Positions 42,701 to 55,505 of a stretch of DNA of 64,000 nucleotides are shown in pieces. The position numbers and the translations under genes are program-made. The DNA is from Russula earlei. Its lineage: Eukaryota > Basidiomycota > Agaricomycetes > Russulales > Russulaceae. A model generated the notes under the pieces. It had not been told where the DNA came from, ran no database searches, and saw nothing but the letters and a program-made list of their open reading frames with translations. Where the stretch lies: contig JAGFNK010000072.1 of NCBI GenBank assembly GCA_025769875.1, forward strand, positions 1 through 64,000, read 5' to 3'. Position 1 is the first letter of the stretch. Every line of letters begins with the position of its first letter.

Positions 42701-45164
42701 ATGGAGCCTCTTTCCTCCTTATCCCCAAAAATTATGCTCGGCGATGACGAATTAGTGGACGAAGATGACATCTTCCGTGGTGAAAGACGGTCGACGCTCC
42801 AGACGCCAGACCCGTCAGTAGCGTCCCTGAAATCGGGATCCGCTGTGTCTTCGGGCTCATTTCGTCTTCCTGGTGGACGTTTCGGTGCACTTGCTACTCG
42901 CCTCGAGCGCGCGATCACTCGCTGGGCGCGCAAAAACTGGGCAGACTCGTCATCCACGTCGACCTCTAGTACCTCGAGCTCTTCCCGCTCATCTTTCCGC
43001 ACTGCCAACAAGTCAAAGTCGTCACGACGCAAGCGTCGCCTTCCCAGCCTTGCCGACATGCAGCAGCTCGAGCAAACCGAGCGAACGGTTGCGGCGCGCA
43101 TAAGAGCCCGTGAGATCAGTCGTGCTGTCCCTCGCGAGTTCAACCTCTATTCTCCCCCTCCACCTTACCCGCAGGCTGCTGGACTTATTGAAGAGGAACA
43201 ACAGGTGGTGCGCGCATTCTCATTGGATGTGGTACTCCCACATTTAGAACGAGTATTACGAAATCATGGCAAGGCCCATCGTCCCCGACATCGCTCGTGC
43301 GTACCGAGCACCGAGCTCGGCCAACCTCATCCATCGCGCCACCTACATCCTCCGCAGGAACAACGCGCTGAGGGTGAAACCTGTGGCGCCTCTCAGGCTG
43401 ACGCGCTCGAGGGTCCATCGCGTATCATGGCAAAGAGGAAGGATAAGATCAAGCCCATCCGACCATTAAAGGATCCACTGCAAACCGCGTCGACAACACA
43501 GAGAGATCCGATTGCGCCACAAGCCTGGTGGCTCGATGTTGCAAGCCCATCATGGGAAGATATGAGGTCGTTGGGCAGGGTGCGTAGCCCTGCAGCATTT
43601 TTGCTTCCCTTGACGATCAAGCTAACCCAAAGCACAGCTATTACATCTTCACCCACTGACCCTGGAGGACATTCTACAGCAGGAATCGCGTGAAAAACTT
43701 GAGCTGTTCCCTAAACTCGGTTATTATTTCATCGTGCTTCGTGCAATCGAGTCCTCGACTCCGCATGGGCTGTTTGAGAGCGCTAGTCAGAATACTGGCG
43801 CTTCCAAGGATGTTTCAAATGAGATTTGTATCTACGTCGTCGTATTCCGAGACGGCATATGCACAGTGCGTTGTGGTCGGGCATCTACACCTGCCCGCTC
43901 TTTGCTGACAATACCGTAGTTCCATTTTTCAAACATTTCAGGTGAATACTTGTGTTAGTGCGTACGCGCTTCACTAATGTGGTATAGAGCATCTTGATCG
44001 TGTCCGTGGAAAGCTCCAAACCACAGCGCAATCAGCGCGCAAGTCGTCTGGTATGTCAACATTCTCTAACTCTAAGTTCTGACACCTTACGCTACCCCCA
44101 GCTTGGATCGCTCATGGGATACTCGACTCCGTCGTTGATTCATTCTTCCCTCTCGTGGATGAGATTGGAGAACATGTCATGGCTATCGAAAATGCCGTGT
44201 ATAGCGAGGACAGTCCGGCATCCACCATCACTCCCATCCCCTCGGACAACGCGCAGGCACTGCGAATCCTACACGTTAGGCACGGTAACCCCTTAGCCAA
44301 TGCACGGTCACCACGAACGTTGCCGAATGGGGAGAAGTCTGTTTTCGTGTCCTCTGATGAGAAGCGCATCTTTCCCAGAGATGTGGCTTCCGTGAAAACC
44401 ACCAGGACCCAATTCTTATTTCCCAAGCTGACCTTGCGCCTCATTTTGCAGCGCATGCGACGCGCATTGACCAGCCTTTGCAGAAGAAACAAACCTCGCA
44501 AGGTGAAGCCAACCTGTTCCAGCGCCAACCTTGGTCTCTATCGCATAGCACGAACGAGGCATTTGGCCACATCTGTGGCCGGTGTGTTGGCAACGAAACT
44601 GGGGGTCGTCGCCGCCATCCGGAAGCGACTACTTGCCCCGGACGGACTCGGTGCTCGTGACGACTTGGAGGTCGCAATCTACTTTGGTGACGTCCAAGGT
44701 GAGAACCGAGGAGAGTCGCAATACAGCGTATGAACTGACTGAACATTGCTCCCTGTAGACCATATCCTCACATTACAGCAGTCCTTGGAGCACTACGAAC
44801 GGATGTTGAGGCAATCGCATCCGATGTACCTACAGAGTTTGCGTATCGACTTTTTGCGCGTCAACGCAAATAACAGCTATAAGGCGCTTATGTTCGCCCT
44901 CGTCACCGTGGTGGTCCTGCCACCCAATATGGTCACTGGTGAGTGTGAGCTCTATGCTTATTTGTGTCCCAGCCGAGTCATGAAATGACTCCAGGAGCTT
45001 TCACGTTGAACGTCAAAATGCCGCGTAATAACAATGGGGAATACTGGTTATTTGGGGTGGTCATTTTGGGTCTTCTGTGTATACAAGGTTTGTCTCTGGT
45101 CCTAACGAGATACTGGTGGGTGAAGGCGATGCGGAGATATGGTGCTCCTTTGGATTCCCACTAG
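42701..45164 (+). CDS. CorA/Mrs2/Alr-type divalent cation transporter-like protein
   Basis: This is a predicted membrane protein of the CorA superfamily, mostly Mg2+ channels. Seven exons (42701-43579, 43638-43865, 43920-43941, 43988-44050, 44102-44698, 44759-44938, 44995-45164) give 712 residues, including a 22-nt exon. The N-terminal third is Ser- and Arg-rich. CorA landmarks are WWLDVASPSWEDMRSLGRLL, HPLTLEDILQQESREKLE, GYYFIVLRAI and the coiled stalk near DFLRVNANNSYKAL. Two membrane segments follow (ALVTVVVLPPNMV and LFGVVILGLLCIQGLSLVL). Between them the pore-mouth signature GMN is absent: the sequence reads TGAFTLNVKMP. The start could lie upstream of 42701. Function as a Mg2+ channel is therefore open; it may have altered selectivity or be regulatory. 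Confidence 0.88.
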
Positions 45165-45313
45165 TCGACAGATGTATCACAAGACTAATTCTGATGTGGA
45201 TTCATATGGCCCGAGTATTCATGAAAGAAATATGCATTTAATCAATCAACGAGTGGGCAACACGATGCCGACGGCGAGGGGTATATGTGATAAGCATAGC
45301 TAAAGTTAGTTCG

Positions 45314-46306
45314 TTACTTGTTCTTGGAACTCTCTAGAGCACGAATACCCACAGATGCCCACTTCTGTAGTCGGAGCGCCATATCGATCGCAAGGAATAA
45401 CGGGACGATGAAAAATGGAACGTAACTAAAGAGAAGCATGACGCGCTGTTGAGGGGTAATGGAGACGGCCTTTTGCGCGACGGTCGCAGCGGATGTCACG
45501 GGAGTATTGATGATTTGCGCAATGCAAGCGAGCGTGGTTGTGCAGGTGGATGCACCGTACAGCACGAGGAGGGCGTATATTTTCGGCGAGTCTGGAACGC
45601 CATTTACAAGATCAGAGAGGGAGGCACGCGCAACGAAATGACGACGGCGACGACGGCGCGCGACTTACCTTTCCAGAGGCCACGAGCGCCGAGGACGAAG
45701 ACCGGAAGCTGGAACAGACTGTACGGGTCGTCCGTCAAGTCAGGAGTGGTGGCGGAGACAAAAAAAAAAAGAGCGAAAGTCGCTGCGCACGCTTCGAGAT
45801 ACATGAACGACTTGAACCACGCAAGCTCGGATGCATTCCCGACGGAGATGCCCATGGCGCCGGCGATGAGGGGGTCCCCGGACACGCTCACATACCAGCG
45901 GGGCACGGCTCGCAAGGGCGTTGGGACGATCAACTCGGGCCAGATCGCCTGACAATCTACCAGGAGCGTGGCAGGTATGTGAACCTATATTCCCCCCCCC
46001 CCCCACCCAAAGAACGAATGTATTAATTTATTTATTTTTTAAAAAAAAGATGAAAGGCCAGCCCAATGAGATTTGTTCCCCCCCACCCCCCTCGCGCGTG
46101 CCTGCAGGAATGACATTCGCCGGTGCTCCGGCGGAAAAGGGAAGATGGGTAATGGGCGGCAGCGCGGAGTATTGGGGTAGGGGTGTGTGTGTGTGTGTGC
46201 GTCGAAGTAGGATTTTTCGGTGTGAGTTGGAGACCGTACATACCAGGAAGAAGATGAAGTAAAGGAGATCCAGCGGTCGAGAAGACAGAGGTCTGCGGGC
46301 GGCCAT
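45314..46306 (-). CDS. EXPERA/TMEM97 (sigma-2 receptor)-like membrane protein
   Basis: This is a predicted four-pass endoplasmic-reticulum membrane protein of the EBP/TMEM97 (EXPERA) superfamily, which bind or isomerise sterols. Three exons (46306-46244, 45984-45669, 45591-45314) give 218 residues. Landmarks are the start MAARRPLSSRPLDLLYFIFF, HIPATLLVDCQAIWPE, DPLIAGAMGISVGNASELAWFKSF (the E and nearby residues of the ligand-binding domain), FQLPVFVLGARGLWK and LYGASTCTTTLACI. It is convergent with the CorA-type gene, with 149 bp between the stop codons. The second intron has a 10-C run close to its acceptor on the plus strand (46000). Catalytic isomerase activity is not implied; a sterol-transport or receptor role is likely. 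Confidence 0.88.
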
Positions 46307-47393
46307 GATCGTTCTAGCCAAAGGGCAACGTATGGGCGCGGGCGTGCTGGCGGTGCCGCGGTGTTAACAAACTCAGATGCGAGAAGAGCCCAAAAGGCTT
46401 AGCGAGCGGGGAGAGGGCGAGACACGGGGTTTTTTTTTTTTTTTCACGGGTGTGTGGAAGTGGAAAAAGGGATGGTGCGATGCGGGCTTACGGGGCGTCT
46501 CGCCGCCTTTGTTTCTTTTTTGTTCCTCGCCGTTGGTTCGTCGGACGCGCACGGTCCGGTGTCTCAAAAACGAAAACAAGAAGATTCCGGATCTGTGGGT
46601 GTGATGGATGGCGGGGAAGGAAGGGAAGGGGTGGCGAAGGACACCGAGAGGCGAAGTGGCGCGCGCGGGCCGGAAAGGGGTAAGTGGGCGTGATGGCAAC
46701 GCAACGCAACGGAAGGCCGCGCACATTTTAACGCCCTTTTTTAAACTCGGGGCCTCCCCCATTTTTTTTTTTCCGTCTGTTTAAGCCGGCCAGAGATTAA
46801 ATGCCCATATGATTAGTCATCGTATTCAGCTTATGAAAAAAGACAAAGCAAGGCGTCCCGTTTGCACAGACGCGCTGTGCTGGCGAGCAAGCGGGATCCA
46901 GAACGTGTCCTCTATGCCCTGTATGGATAGATCTGCGCGCGCCCAGACGAACACCGCGCCCACGCTTTAGTCTCTGGGCGGCGCAACAACTTCAGTTTTT
47001 TGTTTTATTTTCGAACGCGTACTGCATGGTCTTCCAGTTACGTCGTTTGCATCTATCAAACGCTCCATGTGCGCACCAACCCACCTATACCCGACGTTTC
47101 GGACACAATATTTCGGAAAAACGTGAAACTAACAGAACGGATCCTCACTTCAAAAGGGTACAAAAGCATCTATAAACATGAAGTCCCGATCCTCGGGAAT
47201 AACTTGATTCACAAACAGGGATCCATGTCGCGCCTGGTGCCCAATCTCTTGGTAATAGCTTACGAGGTATGCAAAAAGGCCGCGGCGTAGTTGCATGCGT
47301 CACTGATAACCTTCGGCTGTGGTAGATAGTATTTAATAAGCCCCACAGATCGTTTAAATGACACATCCATGATTGAGGCAAGCGCGCCGTGGT
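46307..47393. other. Intergenic region rich in homopolymer runs
   Basis: It contains T runs at about 46430-46445 and 46760-46772 and purine-rich minus-strand sequence. Open frames of up to 129 codons overlap in several frames and are not recognised. It holds the promoter of the EXPERA-like gene and the 3' region of the coiled-coil gene. Confidence 0.4.
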
Positions 47394-49064
47394 TCAATTG
47401 ACCACAGCGCTCTCGCGTCTATTATCGGCAGCAATGACGGCGCGTTTACTTTCATCCACGAGAGCTTGAACTGTTGCAAAAGCACGGAAGAAAACGTCAG
47501 CAAAAGTCGGATATTAAAAAATGACTAAAGTATTTTACCTCGTTGCTTGTAGTTCGCCTCTTTTTCTTTCAGACGCTCAAAGCTTTCGACGACGCGCTCA
47601 CCGTGCGAACGTAAAGCAGCTTCCTCGTGCTGCAACGTGTTTGACTCGATGCGCAGACGTTCAAGGGCACTCGTTATCGTCGAACGCAAACTCTGCACGC
47701 CAGAAATCTCTTCCTCGAACTTCTTGCGAGCTTCCTCCAGCTCGTTGGCTGGGCCAGACGTCAGTACGTATGTGAGGAAGTGAAGGAAAAGGACGAACCA
47801 GCAAACTCTGCCGCATATACGGTGTGATCGAATTTGGTCAAGTGATCCGCCCAATCACGGTCCATGGCCCACGAAACCACCTTTGGCGTGCCATTCGCAC
47901 TGGAGCGCCCCCCGTTTTGTCTCAGACTGCTACGCCGGCGTATAAGCGGGCGCGACGGACCGGAGACTGGCTGCTCCGGGTCGTGCGGCAGTGCGGGTTC
48001 AGGCATGCCAGGTGTCAAGCCTGGCTCGGTAGGGAGGAACGACTCGGCAAAAGGTTCAGACATCAAGGGAGTCTGTGTGGGCTCCGTGACGATTTCCGGA
48101 GAGCCTAACATGGCCGCAAGCTCGCCCATCGGCGCAAGCATGCTGGGTGGGCGGTAGAGGTGCGGAAGCGGATCTGGGGAGATGACATCCGGACGCACTG
48201 CCGCAGCGGTGGTGAATGCTTGTTCCTCTGCGGCGCGTTGCGGCGTGTCGCCGAAAGGATTTGGGAGCACGGCAGTGGGTGGGGGGGACTCTGTCCGCTC
48301 CTCTACGACGGGAGAGAGGTAAGGATTGCGCTGGGGGATGGCTTGAAGGTGGGCTGATGGCCGTTGACGGAGCGATTCAGTAGAAGGGCGAGATTCGACG
48401 TAGTTTGAACTGCGCGACGAGCCGGAAGCCTGACGCCTTAGGCTACCCGGTGCACGAGTTGTCGAGCCACGCTGCGCCGGAGATGTGGGAATACGAGGGA
48501 GACGTGGGCTGCGGGACGACGGTGCTTGAGCGTATGCTGGTTGAGGGGATTGAGACTGCGTGTTTGCGGTCTCTGTTGACGGTTGCCGGCGAACGTCCTT
48601 GGTGCTCTTTCCACGCAGCTCCTGATCGCGCAACCAGCGCTCCATTTCCTTGAGGCGAAAATCGGGCGGCGCATGGACGATACGAAAGGCAGCGGAAACC
48701 GTGCCGGGGGTATGCGTCATGCGTGCCAGACGCTGGCATTTGCGTATCATGCGATCTTTCAGACGCCGTATGTAGACGATGCGGTCCCAATCTGCGGCTC
48801 TACCCTTTTCTAGTTCGGCAGACTCGGATTGGAGAAGTTGGCTGTAAAGCTGGGAGGTCTTGGGGGGCAACAGAACCTGGAACGACGTGTAAGAACGAGC
48901 GCCTGGGCCAGTGGATGGCATACCTTGAGTTCATTGGGAGTATCGGTGCATTGAAGATAACGCCATCCCACCCGTGATTTGGGTTCGTAAGGCTCGAGTT
49001 GGCCTCGGACGGGGCTGGTCTGGAAATAGGCAAGGGCCGCGTGGTGGTGTTGTGCGGAAGACAT
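47394..49064 (-). CDS. Hypothetical protein with C-terminal coiled coil
   Basis: Four exons (49064-48924, 48876-47799, 47748-47539, 47470-47394) give 501 residues with matching phases. The N-terminus (MSSAQHHHAALAYFQ, then EPYEPKSRVGWRYLQC) and a helical basic region (WDRIVYIRRLKDRMIRKCQR) look structured. The middle, about residues 130-370, is Ser/Pro/Arg-rich and probably disordered. The end (ANELEEARKKFEEEI, then SALERLRIESNTLQHEEAAL and FERLKEKEANYKQR) is a strong coiled coil. I do not recognise the family. The start codon lies 338 bp from that of the divergent PEX16 gene. A scaffold or adaptor role is only a guess. Confidence 0.85.
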
Positions 49065-49401
49065 GATTTTGTTAATTTAGAAAGGGAAGTGTGGGCTAGA
49101 AAACATATATATATAAACGGGGTGGGTGGGTGGAGGAGGCAGATGAGGTGCCACGAAGAAAACAAACCCGATTTGCCTCGTGGCCGCTTCGAGTCAAAGT
49201 CGTGTAATACACCAGTCCTGATACACGACACGACACGACATGGCTCCTGCATTGGATGTTGATATATCACATGGATCCTGTCCGGCGGTCCCAATGTCCG
49301 TGTCCGTGTCCGAGCGAGCCACCAACTCTCGTACCTGCCCACCACCTCCATCAAAAGCAGCCGCGCGCTTCCTTGGCCGCACCCACCTTCCCATCCCTCC
49401 A

Positions 49402-50772
49402 ATGTCTTCACCCCTCGCTCGTTATGAGTCCTTTCTCATCCAGAACCTCTCCACAATATCCTCTCTCGAGTCAACCCTTCGTTCCGTCACCTGGCTCCTC
49501 CCCGGTCGTTTCAAGGACGCCGACCTAGTCTCGGAGGCCCGTCAGTCCTCTCCCCCCCCCCTTTCTCTCTCCACTCTCCTTACTGATATTCTCTGTGTTA
49601 GTGTCTGCATCTCTCAATGCTCTGGGCTTATACCACGACACTCTACTCAATAGAGCCCTCGGGAGCGAACCAAAATACAGACCGCTGCTTCCGCCCAGCC
49701 TGCATTCGCGTTTCACTCGTGCCTGGGCGGACACTCATGTTCGATACAGATGGTCCGCCAGGACGCTCGAACTTATCCGCTTTGTTGGACTTCTATTAGA
49801 GATGATACTTCGGAGAAGGGTTAGCGCGAAGATTCGATGGAGAGTAATTGCACTGCTAGAGGCAGTCAAGTGAGTGACAGCGAAGATATGTCTTGGTGCT
49901 AACATCTTATATCTCACATAGGGTCGTGCTCAAATTCACTCTTTTGCGTATCACCCACCGACCGTTAATGTCGCCACCTATCCCTGAGCGTGACGTTGAC
50001 CCAGAGAGTTTACCTCCGCTCTCCAACCGTTCGTCACCAACCCTCGTTCCATCTTCTTTGGGTTCAACTCCCCCGGGTACTCCCGAACACCTACGGAATA
50101 ACCACGAACCATTGCCACCTCATCCACTCCTCGCGGTGCCCCCGCCTACCAACAAGACCTCGGTGGTCGAGGGTTTTCTTCTTTCCAAGGCCCTGACAAC
50201 ATCGTCTGTGAAAAACCCCACTTTACTCGTCAGATCATTGCTATCTCCTCAAGAATGGGTCGCTGAGAGCGTTCATATCTTGCGGCCCTTCATTTATGGT
50301 TAGATCCCTCGTTCCCATCTCTTTCTCTGCCCCACTAAACCCCGCTAGTGCTTCTTCTCGCCTCTGATCGGGAGCGTAAATCGAGTCGGCCGCTCATGAT
50401 TTCCCTTATGCTCGAGCTTATGTCACGCGGTTTGCGTCGCACACCCTCAAACTCATCCGCTCTTGAACGACAGGAGTATGCGCGGAGGGACCGCGATCTT
50501 GTTTGGTATCTCTTCCGGGGCTCGATTTGGGAGAGCTGGACAAGGTATGGTGTTTTATCTGACCTCTCATATTGACGATTCCGATTGTTTCGCTTTCACA
50601 GGCCGAAGTTGGAATCGTTCGCTGAAAGCAGTGAACAATGGCCCGTGTTGAATATTCTCAGTACTCTCCTACGTGACTGGATGCCACTCGTCGATGAGTA
50701 TTACTATTGTAAGCACGGTCACCCCCACCTCTTTCCCTGCACTTATCTTCGTATGCAGATACATCCACGTAG
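49402..50772 (+). CDS. PEX16: Peroxisomal membrane protein PEX16
   Basis: This is a peroxin for peroxisomal membrane biogenesis, recruiting PEX3 and other membrane proteins. Six exons (49402-49540, 49602-49869, 49922-50298, 50349-50544, 50602-50708, 50759-50772) give 366 residues. Family hallmarks are the start LARYESFLIQNLSTISSLES, TWLLPGRFKDADLVSEAL, LELIRFVGLLLEMILRRR and RWRVIALLEAVKVVLKFTLL. Further on are LLSPQEWVAESVHILRPFIY, then SWTRPKLESFAES and the terminal DEYYYYTST. The last exon codes only a few residues after the TAT codon. An insertion rich in Pro and Ser after residue 150 is probably a cytosolic loop. No frame defects. Confidence 0.95.
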
Positions 50773-51240
50773 TCTCCGCTCACGCCGCTGTACACCTCAT
50801 CTACTAATTATGCGGGTTGCACCTTGTGAAGTACGCGTGATAGTCCACATCCCTTATCTACGTTTTTGATGTACGTCAGATTATTGCTAACTACAGCATC
50901 CGCACTGTTCCCGTCCACGCTACTGTCGTCATGTATCCTAGCATCGACCGAGGAGTCGACTGACCTTATGGAGAATCAGCTCATCGTAAGTAGTTATTGA
51001 TAAATCCTGTCTCATACAATATGGAGTCGACATCAGCGATCCTGAGTATATGCGTGTGCAAGCTGCCGCATTCAGGACGGGTTCACACCATATTTATGTC
51101 GATAGCTTGACTTGAAATAAAACCTTTAATTACGTAACAATGCTTGGGTGCGTTGTCTATTACATAAGGGACCCAGCCCTTTTCGCGGACGACTTCCGGT
51201 TTGCTTTTGACGCTAACCCGTTCATCGACAAATCCTCAAA
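50773..51240. other. Intergenic region PEX16 - splicing factor
   Basis: This is about 470 bp with no gene seen. It holds the 3' region of PEX16 and the promoter of the downstream gene. Confidence 0.4.
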
Positions 51241-53540
51241 ATGTCTGAAAACGGTGTTGCAATGAATTTAGACCAGCGATCGTATGTACTTTCTCTCACA
51301 GCGTACACATATTTTTGACGCATATCAGTGCTCGTTCTCGGGATCACTCCTCTGACACTATGCGGACCCGCAAGTCTCATCGGTCGCCGTCTAGGGAAAG
51401 AGACCGTCATGATAGACGTCGCGAACGGGGATCAGACGATAGGAGACGCTCTAGTCGTAGCCATGAGAGGCGCGACAGACGTAGCCGTTCGCGTGACAGG
51501 TCTCACAGGGAACGGGAGCGGGAACGAGACAAAGACAGAGACAGAGACAGAGAACGACGCCATCGTGACCGTGACCGTGACCATGACCGGCATAGTCATC
51601 GCGATAAAGATAAAGACCATGAGAGAGACCGTCGTCGACGCAGGCGTGAAGAAGACGGGGATGAGGCACCTGAAGTCCGTCCCAAGAGGAGTCGTGGCGA
51701 GGAAAGCGCGGAGGAAGTCCCTCCTCCTCCCCCTCAGGAGAGCCCACGCAGGAGTCCCGATGGAGCCCATTCCCGGGATCGTTATGGTGATAGGCGTTCT
51801 AGGCATTCTCGTGATCCTCGAGACGAGTTCGACGACTCACCCAGGTACGGGAGGGATCGTGGGGGACGCCGCGATGAGCGTCGCTCTCGCCATGACGATG
51901 ATTCCCTTCGGCGCAAGCCAACCCCGCCTCCGTTGACGTACGCCCTCGTTTCTCCATATGACAGGTCCAGCAGTTCGCTAATAGAACCAGGCGCACTTCC
52001 CCTACGTACGAGCCCCCGCCAGACGATCCCATGAACGATGAACCTAGAGAGGATGACTCTGAAGCCCGGTCTGTATTTGTGTCTCAACTTGCTGCTCGTC
52101 TCACGGCTCGTGATCTGGGGTACTTCTTTGAGGACAAGTTGGGCGAGAATACTGTGCTCGATGCCCGAATTGTCACAGACCGGCTGTCGAGGCGTTCTAA
52201 AGGGTCAGTCTCATGACTTTTTGCGCCCTCTGACCCGACTCTGACATTAATCGACTCAGAATTGGCTATGTGGAATTTCGTACGATTGAAATGGTCGACA
52301 AGGCTCTTTCTCTCAGTGGCACGGTAGTGATGGGTTTACCGATCATGGTCCAGCTGACCGAGGCCGAAAGGAACAGACTTCACCCAGGAGACGGGTATGT
52401 ATTTTTCCCAGTTGAGCTGTTTTCCTTTTCTCATTAACGTTGACGCAGCAATTTGAATCTACCCCCTGGCGTCATTGCTCCGCATGGAGGTGCCATGCAG
52501 TATGTAGCCCGGATTGAACTATATTTCAGCTCACTCACAATTATCTAGACTTTATGTTGGTTCACTCCACTTCAACCTCACTGAAGGCGACATTAAGCAA
52601 GTCTTCGAACCTTTCGGGGAACTCGAGTTTGTCGACCTTCATAAGGACCCTGTTACTGGACGAAGCAAGGGCTATGCATTCGTCCAGTATGTCCCTGTTC
52701 ATTTGTGATGTTTTTGGTTTACCGCAACATTTTGCGCAGGTATAAAAGGGTAGAAGATGCAAGAATGGCACTAGAACAGATGGATGGCTTTGAGCTGGCC
52801 GGACGGACGGTAATATATCCTTCGGGCTGTTGGAGATTCCGCTGACTTGTGTCAACTCTCTGTTAGCTCCGTGTCAATACTGTACACGAGAAGGGAGCTA
52901 CAAAATACACGACCCAGGATTCGCTGGATGAAGCAGGCGGTGAATAGCTTCTACTCACAATCAATTGGGATACTAATTCCTTGCAGGCGGTAATCTGAAT
53001 GCAGCATCTCGTCAAGCACTGATGCAGAAACTTGCTAGGATCGAACCTGCCTCTAAACTTGAGCCAATGTGAGTTCGAATGAGCTCCTGTTAGATGACCA
53101 TTATGACTAACTAGCTTCCCTGTAGAGTGAGGCCAAATATTCAAGCAATGGAATCCCGCTGCATTTTGCTCAAGAATATGTTTAATCCTGAAGAGTGCGT
53201 GGTGTTGCCGTCTGCAATAAGCTGTCTTATGTTTTATCCTCGTTTTTTAGGGAAACAGACGCAGACTGGGACAAGGAGCTCGGGGATGACGTCAAGGGCG
53301 AATGCGAGTCGAAATATGGTCCAGTCGACCGTATCAAGGTTGAAAGAGAGTCACAGGTAAAGTCGATGTTTCCTCCACGAGGTTCAGCTGCTAAACAGTG
53401 GTCAGGGAGAAATTTACTTGAAATTCGGCAACATCGATGCCGCCCGAAAGGCATTGCAGGGTCTAAACGGTCGCTGGTTCGGTGGCAAACAAGTTTCAGC
53501 TGCCTTCATCTCCGACGCCATCATGCAGGCTCACCAGTGA
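51241..53540 (+). CDS. RBM39/CAPER (Rsd1-like) splicing factor
   Basis: This is a predicted nuclear U2AF-related RNA-binding protein that helps define 3' splice sites. Twelve exons from 51241 to 53540 give 575 residues with consistent phases. An Arg/Ser/Asp-rich region fills residues about 15-200 (for example RDKDRDRDRERRHRDRDRDH). RRM1 starts at SVFVSQLAARLTARDLGYFF with RNP1 GIGYVEFRT. RRM2 starts at LYVGSLHFNLTEGDIKQVF with RNP1 SKGYAFVQY. A third, U2AF-homology-type RRM spans RCILLKNMFNPEE to KFGNIDAARKAL, with GRWFGGKQVSAAFI at its end. The order RS-RRM-RRM-UHM is that of RBM39. The intron 51938-51984 was chosen because other nearby acceptors do not restore the frame. Confidence 0.95.
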
Positions 53541-54016
53541 ACAATCAGATTGCCCAGCTGCTAGGTCTCACATCCTGTTTCATTTTTACTGATTCACCGG
53601 GACGTAATGAAACAGAAACTCGAAAGCGAAATGGGCTATAGAAATATGTTTCCTTGCTGATCATACTTTTCACTTTTCTTTTTCTTCTGTGTAGGTGTAT
53701 GCCTTGGGCGTCGTGACCCATTTATTGGACACATGCACAGAGGCAGGTCATAATGCATTCTTAAAATATATCGATGCGCTTGATTCTTGTCAAAAGTAGA
53801 TCCAAGGTGTTCTTGTTTGAGCCCACATTGCTTGAACGTTTGCACTGGTTGGGCGGTCACATCCGATGATGCCCAGCGTGTTCTATCAGGTATCATATCG
53901 AGGTCACGAGTCTACGTTCTCATTGAGATCAATATGCTACATGTTGCCCTCGCCCCACTTGTTTACAGAACATGACAGAGACCAGGTATTACAAAACACC
54001 ACCCTCGCATCACTTC

Positions 54017-55306
54017 CTATCCTTGCGCTTGTGACGCTTGTGACGTTGTTCCGAACGCCTCGGACAGTGCAGCTGCTGAATCTGAGACCAATTGCTTGCC
54101 GATTCTCAGTACGCTGAGCGAAGCTGTAAGCTCGGGCATCACCACATGAATCGCACCGACTTACCCTGAACACAGAACGGCGAATACATTGAGTCGCAAG
54201 GATGAACGTCATCATTGGCAAGGCTGGTACGTACCGTCCATGGCCATAATCGGGTGTGGTGCTCCTTTGTAGGTCTTGATTTCGGTGGGCACCCCAGCTG
54301 CCAGTAACTTATTGCCGTATGCTATCCCCTCGTCTCGAAGTATGTCTAGCTCTGCTACTGCAATCCAGGCCTTGGGTACCCTACGGAACATCTCGTCCTG
54401 CGCGAGCAATGGCGACACGTCCCACCGTGCCCAGGTTTGTTCATGGGGAAGGTATTGTCTACGGAACCACAACATCTTTTTTGGTGTCAGCCAAGGAGTA
54501 TGCTCATTTTCGCGCCAGGAAGCATGCGGAACCCCCGAGGCGGAGGCCGTATTGTCTATCACGGGAACTATCAACAACTGGAAGATCAGCGGGATAGGTG
54601 GGTACAGTTGTGCGGCTTTGTGCGTGAGCACTGCAGCTAGGTTACCCCCACTGCGTGCCTTTGCTATCAGCATTCATGAGAAGCGAGGAGAAGCGACGTG
54701 CCTGGAGCTGCCGCCGACGGCGATGCGCTTCGTGTCGACCCCGAGGATTGATGCTCCTCGTTGCCAAACCCATTGGAGTGCCTCTACGGCATCTTCCACC
54801 GCCTCAGGGTATGGGTTCTCTGGCGCGAGCCTATAATCTACCGATACGACGACACATTGGGCGCCTGACAAGTTGGCTAATTCTGTGGAATTGAAATGAT
54901 GACAGCATCCCTTACTCGTGCATATATTCTTGCAAAATGCATTTTCGGAATTAACGTTTCCAAGCGTCCACCCACCTATAGCCCGATAGCATGAGAAAAG
55001 TTTACGCCCTGATGGACATGTGGAACAAGCGCCCGTACCGCCATGGAAAAAGATGAATACGGGCCATCCTGGTTCTGGGCAGGGACCTTCTGGCGTGAAC
55101 ACGCGAACGCGGCATCTGCTGAGGTTGAAATCTTCCACCTTTCCGATGGGAGGAGGCTGAGAGGAACCGGGGATGGCATATGTGTTGCGGATGGACGGGT
55201 CCCATGGCAACTCGTGCACCTGTGGTAGATGGACGATGTGGACGTTGTGAAATGCGACGTACTCAGGGTCGAGTCGTGGAATGATGAAAGGGTGCAAGGT
55301 GGTCAT
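54017..55306 (-). CDS. Alpha/beta hydrolase of the hormone-sensitive-lipase type
   Basis: This is a predicted carboxylesterase or lipase. Five exons (55306-55039, 54975-54916, 54864-54702, 54650-54235, 54123-54017) give 337 residues. The oxyanion motif HGGGW spans the first intron. The nucleophile motif reads GGSSSGGNLAAVL, corresponding to GDSAGGN, and is assembled only if the third intron uses a GC donor (GCACGT at 54701) and AG acceptor at 54651. VDYRLAPENPYPEAVED is typical of the family. The acid is probably Asp in ELDILRDEG and the base His in GAPHPIMAMD. The last exon boundary is inferred from the C-terminal helix (IGKQLVSDSAAALSEAFG). No signal peptide is seen. The substrate is unknown. 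Start codons of this and the divergent dehydratase gene are about 200 bp apart. Confidence 0.88.
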
Positions 55307-55505
55307 GACTTGAGGATTTCGTGGGTGGAGAGGTTGGGTGGTGCACGGAAGCCCTCAAATAGGTCCCGCGATTGGCTCACGGCCCGGGTCGACGGCCCTG
55401 TGTTCCGTTCCACGGCGACCAAAAGAGGCGCCGTACGATAACAATCGGATCGGACTCGGTTCTAACCATCTTTGCACTCGAACTTTATATCCAGCCCTCT
55501 ACACC

